The notes below the pieces were generated by a model. It searched no databases, was not told the DNA's origin, and saw nothing but the letters and a program-made list of their open reading frames with translations. From Microbacterium protaetiae (GTDB lineage: Bacteria > Actinomycetota > Actinomycetes > Actinomycetales > Microbacteriaceae): a stretch of 64,000 bases of DNA. Of this stretch, positions 59,874 through 64,000 are shown in pieces. Location: the NCBI RefSeq assembly GCF_004135285.1, contig NZ_CP035494.1, positions 2,542,001 through 2,606,000 on the forward strand, read 5' to 3'. Positions within the stretch are counted from its first letter, which is position 1, and every line of letters starts with the position of its first letter. A program made the translations under genes and the position numbers.

Positions 59874-60707
59874 TCACCGCTCGGGAAAGCCCCGCGGAAC
59901 CGTCGCCGTGCGCCGCAGCAGCGACCCGACCCGCTCGTCTTCGAGCAGCAGCGCCCGGTACTCGCGGTCGCGGCGCACCGCGACGGCGGCGCGCACCAGC
60001 GTCTCGGCGTCGACGGCCGGCACGGGGGAGAGGAACGGCCGCACCTCGGCGGCCAGCAGCGCCGCCTGGCGCAGGCGAGAGCCGGGCTCCATGCGGTCGG
60101 CCTGCCGCACGAACTGCGCGCAGCGCCGGGCGACGCGATCGGGCAGCCGAGTGACATCGGCCACCTGCGACCACTCGCCGAGTGCCGGCGGCAGCAGCGG
60201 CGCGTTCGGCGGCAGCGGGGGTGTGCGGGTGCGCTGGCTGTATGTGCCCGCCATCAGATCGCCCAGCCGCTGTGAACGGGGCGTGAAAGCACCGACCAAC
60301 AGCGCGATGGCGCCCAGCGTCATCCAGATCTCCAGCACGCCCACAAGCGCGCGGATCAGCGCCTGCCGAAATCCGGCGGCGCCGCCGTCGGCGCGCACGA
60401 TCCGCCCACCCACGGCCAGCCGCCCCAGGCTGCGGCCCCGGGTGAGGGTTTCGACCGTCGTCGGCAGCACGATCGTGACCACCACGATGACCAGGATCGA
60501 CAGGATGCTGGAGGCCCCCGGATCCACGACGTTCTGGCCCAGCATCCATCCCGATACCCACGCCAGCAACAGGGTCAGCCCGACCGCGACGAGCACGTCG
60601 ATGAGAGCGCCGAGGGCCCGCAGGAAGAATCCCAGCGGCTGCACGTCGAGCGCGACCGCCTCGCCGGTGAGCACCTCGTCGGGCACGATCGCGATCGGTT
60701 CGGCCAT
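59874..60707 (-). CDS. RDD-family membrane protein
   Basis: The 277-aa protein has an RDD domain (about 25-175): FFLRALGALIDVLVAVGLTLLL (R and D of the name), VETLTRGRSLGRLAVGGRIVRADG, and three to four membrane segments including LEIWMTLGAIALLVGAF, then SQRLGDLMAGT. The last 100 residues are soluble and helical. Its transport role is undefined. ATG 60707 is 16 bp from the divergent SpoIIM-like gene; this RDD-SpoIIM pairing is common in actinobacteria. Longer readings through this region (to 60887 or 61149) are shadows of the neighbouring gene. Confidence 0.88.
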   Translation of the reverse strand: MAEPIAIVPDEVLTGEAVALDVQPLGFFLRALGALIDVLVAVGLTLLLAWVSGWMLGQNVVDPGASSILSILVIVVVTIVLPTTVETLTRGRSLGRLAVGGRIVRADGGAAGFRQALIRALVGVLEIWMTLGAIALLVGAFTPRSQRLGDLMAGTYSQRTRTPPLPPNAPLLPPALGEWSQVADVTRLPDRVARRCAQFVRQADRMEPGSRLRQAALLAAEVRPFLSPVPAVDAETLVRAAVAVRRDREYRALLLEDERVGSLLRRTATVPRGFPER

Positions 60708-60710
60708 GAG

Positions 60711-60716
60711 TACAGT
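60711..60716 (+). promoter_or_regulatory. -10 box for a leaderless SpoIIM-like transcript
   Basis: TACAGT is followed by seven bases and ATG 60724. It sets the start, since the upstream open frame has no ribosome binding site. Confidence 0.45.
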
Positions 60717-60723
60717 GAAACAC

Positions 60724-61719
60724 ATGGACCTCGACGCGCTCGCCGCCGCCCGACGGGCCGAATGGGAGCGCCTCGACGACCTCAGTCGCGCCGGGCGCCT
60801 GGGCGGCGCCGAGGTCGACGAGCTGGTCACGCGGTACCGGTCGGCATCGGCCGACCTCGCCGATATCAAGACCTCGGCGGGCCGCACTTCGCTGGGCGAC
60901 TACGTGTCGACGATCCTCGCGCGAGCACGGCTGCGACTGACCGGCAGCGGCGCCGATGCGCGCAGCGCGCTGCCCCGGTTCTTTCTGTCGCATCTGCCTG
61001 CCGCGCTGTATCGGCTGCGCTGGACCACCCTCGCCGTGGCCGGCGGCTTCTTCGTGATCGCGTCGCTGATGGCGCTGTGGGTCATCACCGATCCGCAGGC
61101 TCTGGCCGCGATCGGCAGCAAGGCCGACCTGAACTACTACGCCGAGCACGATTTCACCGACTACTACCGCGAGAATCCGGCGGCGGTGTTCGCCGGAACC
61201 GTGTGGACCAACAACGCCTGGATCGCCGTGCAGTGCGTGCTGTTCGGCATCACCGGCATCTGGCCGCTGTACACGGTGATGCAGAACGCGGTCGGGGTCG
61301 GCTCATCGGGCGCCGTTATGATCGCGACCGGACACGGTGACGTGTTCTGGCAGTTCATCGCTCCGCACGGGATGCTGGAACTCACGAGCGTCTTCGTGGC
61401 AGCCGCCGCCGGCTTGCACGTGTTCTGGGCGTGGGCGGCGCCGGGCCGCCGTTCGCGGGGCGAGTCGCTGGCCGCCGCGGGACGCTCGCTGGTCACGGTC
61501 GCGGTGGGTCTGGTGTTCAGCCTGGCCCTGTCGGGCGCCGTCGAGGGATTCGTGACGCCGCAGCACTGGCACTGGTCGATCAAGATCGTGCTGGGGGCGG
61601 CCGCGTTGGGGGTGTTCCTGTTCTACATGCTCGTGATCGGGCGCCGCGCGGCCCGGAGCGGAGAGACCGGCGACCTCGCCGAGAGCGAGGCCGGTACCCC
61701 TCGGCTCGTCGCCGGGTAG
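60724..61719 (+). CDS. Stage II sporulation protein M-like membrane protein (DUF95)
   Basis: The 331-aa integral membrane protein has a soluble helical N-terminus (about 1-90, MDLDALAAARRAEWERL start), about five or six membrane segments and a short hydrophilic tail. SpoIIM/DUF95 features are FAGTVWTNNAWIAVQCVLFGITG and HGMLELTSVFVAAAAGLHVFWAW (the HGxxE motif), followed by SLALSGAVEGFVTPQ. In non-sporulating actinobacteria the role is unknown; the divergent RDD gene suggests a joint membrane function. It starts at ATG 60724. Confidence 0.9.
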   Translation: MDLDALAAARRAEWERLDDLSRAGRLGGAEVDELVTRYRSASADLADIKTSAGRTSLGDYVSTILARARLRLTGSGADARSALPRFFLSHLPAALYRLRWTTLAVAGGFFVIASLMALWVITDPQALAAIGSKADLNYYAEHDFTDYYRENPAAVFAGTVWTNNAWIAVQCVLFGITGIWPLYTVMQNAVGVGSSGAVMIATGHGDVFWQFIAPHGMLELTSVFVAAAAGLHVFWAWAAPGRRSRGESLAAAGRSLVTVAVGLVFSLALSGAVEGFVTPQHWHWSIKIVLGAAALGVFLFYMLVIGRRAARSGETGDLAESEAGTPRLVAG

Positions 61720-61778
61720 CGGCATCCCGCAGTCGGGCGGTGGGCGTGGATGCCTCGGGCACACCACTTAGACACTTT

Positions 61779-61804
61779 TGTTTTGATCAATTCAAGGTTA
61801 GGGT
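61779..61804 (+). promoter_or_regulatory. furA promoter with probable Fur-box
   Basis: A T-rich element contains the perfect palindrome TTGATCAA (61783-61790) and lies directly before the TAGGGT -10 box (61799-61804), which is six bases from ATG 61811. This matches an autoregulated, leaderless furA; the AT-rich element stands out in otherwise GC-rich DNA. Confidence 0.5.
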
Positions 61805-61810
61805 GGGGGC

Positions 61811-62245
61811 ATGCACGCGCACGACATCGAGGCCCCCGAGACCTCAACCGCCATTCGCGGTGCGGGCCTGCGCGTCACCGAGTCGCGCGCGGCCGTGTTC
61901 GACGCGCTGCGCGAGAATCCGCACGCGAGCGCCGAGGCCGTGTTCGCGCGGGTCGCCCCGGCGCTCGAACACCCCAGTCTGCAGTCGGTGTACAACGCTC
62001 TCAACGACTTCACCGACGCCGGTCTGGTGCGTCGCATCGAACCCGCCGGGCGCCCGCAACTGTACGAGTTGCGCGTCGGCGACAACCACCACCACCTTGT
62101 CTGCCTCGCCTGCGGGGCGGTCGTCGACGTCGACTGCGTGGTGGGACAGGCGCCGTGCCTGACCCCGTCGAACACCGGCGGATTCGTCGTGCACGAGGCC
62201 GAAGTCACGTTCTGGGGCACCTGCGCGGACTGCGCGGCGGCGTGA
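61811..62245 (+). CDS. furA: Fur-family regulator (FurA/CatR type)
   Basis: The 144-aa metal-dependent repressor has an N-terminal winged helix (about 15-85: [44 protein letters not shown]). The metal/dimer domain has DNHHHLVC (H93-H95, C98) and two zinc CxxC pairs (C98/C101, C138/C141). It sits 58 bp upstream of katG, the layout of actinobacterial FurA/CatR, which represses katG and itself until peroxide or iron loss releases it. It starts at ATG 61811 with the TAGGGT box six bases upstream. Confidence 0.92.
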   Translation: MHAHDIEAPETSTAIRGAGLRVTESRAAVFDALRENPHASAEAVFARVAPALEHPSLQSVYNALNDFTDAGLVRRIEPAGRPQLYELRVGDNHHHLVCLACGAVVDVDCVVGQAPCLTPSNTGGFVVHEAEVTFWGTCADCAAA

Positions 62246-62303
62246 GGCTGCGGCATCCACTTTTCCATCTGCACACACAAGAGAACACGAGAAGGGACAT
62301 CAG

Positions 62304-64000
62304 ATGACCGACAACATCACCGAGGAATCTGAGGGCGTCATCCCCACGCCCACCGGCGAGGAGCAGGAAGTCGCTGCCGAGGAGGCGACCTGCCCGGTCG
62401 TGCACGGTGTCAGCCGCGCCGGCGGCTCAAGCGCCCGCAACTGGTGGCCGAACCGCCTCAATCTGCGCGTGCTGGCCAAGAACCCCGCCGAGACAAACCC
62501 GCTCGACGATGACTTCGACTACCGCGCCAACTTCGAGAACGTCGACCTCGACGAGCTGCGCAAAGACGTCGAAGAGGCACTGACCACGCGTCAGGACTGG
62601 TGGCCCGCCGACTTTGGCAACTACGGTCCCAGCGTGATCCGCATGGCGTGGCACAGCGCCGGCACGTACCGCGTGACCGACGGCCGCGGCGGCGGCAACA
62701 CCGGCCAGCAGCGCTTCGCGCCGCTGAACAGCTGGCCCGACAACGCCGGCCTCGACAAGCCGCGGCGCATCCTGTGGCCCGTCAAGAAGAAGTGGGGCAA
62801 GCAGATCTCGTGGGCCGACCTGATGATCTTCGCGGGCAACGTCGCACTCGAGCAGATGGGCTTCAAGACCTTCGGCTTCGCCGGCGGCCGCGTTGACGCG
62901 TGGGAGCCCGACGACGACGTGTACTGGGGCTCAGAGAACACGTGGCTCGGCGACGAGAAGCGCTACACCCCGGGTGAGAAGCGCGACCTCGAGAACCCGC
63001 TCGCCGCAGTGCAGATGGGCCTCATCTACGTCAACCCCGAGGGCGTGGGCGGAAACCCCGACCCGCTCGAGCTGGCCGGCGACATCCGTGAGACGTTCAA
63101 GCGCATGGCGATGAACGACGAAGAGACCGTCGCCCTCATCGCCGGTGGCCACACCTTCGGCAAGACGCACGGCGCCGGCCCTGCCGACCTGGTCGGCCCC
63201 GCGCCCGAAGACGCCCCGATGGAGCAGATGGGCATCGGCTGGAAGAACTCCCACGGTACGGGCAAGGGCGACGACCAGACCGCGAGCGGCCTGGAGGTCA
63301 CCTGGACCTACCACCCCACCCGGTGGGACAACGAGTTCTTCCACATCCTGTTCGCGTACGAGTGGGAGCTCATGGACAGCCCCGCCGGGGCCAAGCAGTG
63401 GCGGCCGCGCAACGGCGCCGGTGCCGACATGGTGCCGATGGCCCACGACGCCACCAAGCGCCGCGAGCCGCGCATGCTCACCAGCGACCTGTCGCTGCGG
63501 TTCGACCCGATCTACGGGCCGATCTCGGAGAAGTTCAAGGACGACCCGGCGGCCTTCGCCGACGCGTTCGCGCGCGCCTGGTTCAAGCTGACCCACCGCG
63601 ACCTGGGCCCTTCGACCCGGTACCTGGGCAAGCTCGCTCCGGCTGAGGAACTCATCTGGCAAGACCCGGTGCCCGCCGTCGACCACGTGCTGATCGATGA
63701 CGCCGACGCCGCGGCGCTCAAGGCGGAGATCCTCACTTCCGGCCTGACCGTGCCCGAGCTCGTGGCCACGACCTGGGCGGCTGCGGCATCCTTCCGCAAC
63801 AGCGACAAGCGGGGCGGCGCCAACGGCGCGCGCCTGCGCCTGGCGCCGCAGAAGGATTGGGAGGCCAACAACCCCGTGCGCACCGCGAAGGTGCTCGAGG
63901 TGCTCGAAGGCGTCAAGGCGCGCTTCGACGCCGCCCACGAGGTGGATGGTAAGAAGGTCTCGCTGGCCGATCTGATCGTGCTGGCCGGCAACGCCGGTGT
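62304..64000 (+). CDS. katG: Catalase-peroxidase KatG, 3' end cut by the window
   Basis: The first 565 residues of a haem catalase-peroxidase (full length about 730-750) are present; the reading frame is open at the window edge. Seen are the distal site [28 protein letters not shown] (Arg, Trp, His), GLIYVNPEG (Tyr of the Met-Tyr-Trp adduct), the proximal haem ligand in [17 protein letters not shown], and [20 protein letters not shown] with nearby adduct residues. It removes peroxide and, in mycobacteria, activates isoniazid. ATG 62304 has AAGGGA six bases upstream. It is co-transcribed or co-regulated with furA just upstream. Confidence 0.95.
   Translation, partial: MTDNITEESEGVIPTPTGEEQEVAAEEATCPVVHGVSRAGGSSARNWWPNRLNLRVLAKNPAETNPLDDDFDYRANFENVDLDELRKDVEEALTTRQDWWPADFGNYGPSVIRMAWHSAGTYRVTDGRGGGNTGQQRFAPLNSWPDNAGLDKPRRILWPVKKKWGKQISWADLMIFAGNVALEQMGFKTFGFAGGRVDAWEPDDDVYWGSENTWLGDEKRYTPGEKRDLENPLAAVQMGLIYVNPEGVGGNPDPLELAGDIRETFKRMAMNDEETVALIAGGHTFGKTHGAGPADLVGPAPEDAPMEQMGIGWKNSHGTGKGDDQTASGLEVTWTYHPTRWDNEFFHILFAYEWELMDSPAGAKQWRPRNGAGADMVPMAHDATKRREPRMLTSDLSLRFDPIYGPISEKFKDDPAAFADAFARAWFKLTHRDLGPSTRYLGKLAPAEELIWQDPVPAVDHVLIDDADAAALKAEILTSGLTVPELVATTWAAAASFRNSDKRGGANGARLRLAPQKDWEANNPVRTAKVLEVLEGVKARFDAAHEVDGKKVSLADLIVLAGNAG

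Noticed and set aside
59797..61149. 450-aa reverse frame over the RDD and SpoIIM genes
   Set aside because: Covers two real genes in other frames; the RDD protein explains the reverse-strand signal only between 59874 and 60707.

Overview
The window is high-GC, densely packed actinobacterial DNA. A WhiB-class regulator, the neighbour set whiB / GT2 membrane protein / DUF5719 / zincin-like / DUF3499, a furA-katG pair, many probable leaderless starts with TANNNT -10 boxes, and SLH domains of the TREA type point to Microbacteriaceae, most likely Microbacterium or a close relative. This is inferred from gene content only; no rRNA or marker gene is present to fix the genus.

Positions 1-47,400 are one large cell-envelope glycopolymer locus with frequent strand switches. 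It holds three paralogous GT2-GT4 fusion glycosyltransferases (1097, 8433 and 14026; the middle one frameshifted), two related single-domain glycosyltransferases, a TagG/TagH-type ABC exporter, UDP-glucose dehydrogenase, a glycosidase-like lipoprotein, two DUF4012 membrane proteins, a polyprenyl-phosphate sugar transferase and a TarS-like GT2. It also holds two polysaccharide pyruvyl transferases, a GT61 enzyme, a bifunctional IspD-SDR protein of the CDP-ribitol type, three CDP-glycerol/ribitol-phosphotransferase-like proteins, further GT2 enzymes and two coupled O-antigen-ligase/polymerase-like proteins. Interleaved are three intact SLH-domain surface proteins, one broken SLH gene and relics of other genes. 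The simplest reading is that one locus encodes a ribitol-phosphate-containing and pyruvylated wall polymer, its export, and SLH proteins that could bind it.

Positions 47,600-53,250 are the conserved housekeeping block: whiB, a large GT2 membrane protein, DUF5719, a zincin-like protein and DUF3499. Positions 53,300-57,900 are an accessory pocket around ahcY. It contains a 51-aa highly charged protein, a SIR2-GAF defence-type gene broken by one base, and an XRE/AbiEi-like antitoxin-type regulator with a palindromic operator over its start codon, followed by a broken Fic-like partner.

Positions 57,900-64,000 hold a FAD monooxygenase with a divergent TetR regulator, a divergent RDD/SpoIIM membrane pair, and furA followed by katG, which runs off the right edge. 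No rRNA, tRNA, CRISPR array, insertion sequence or integrase was seen.
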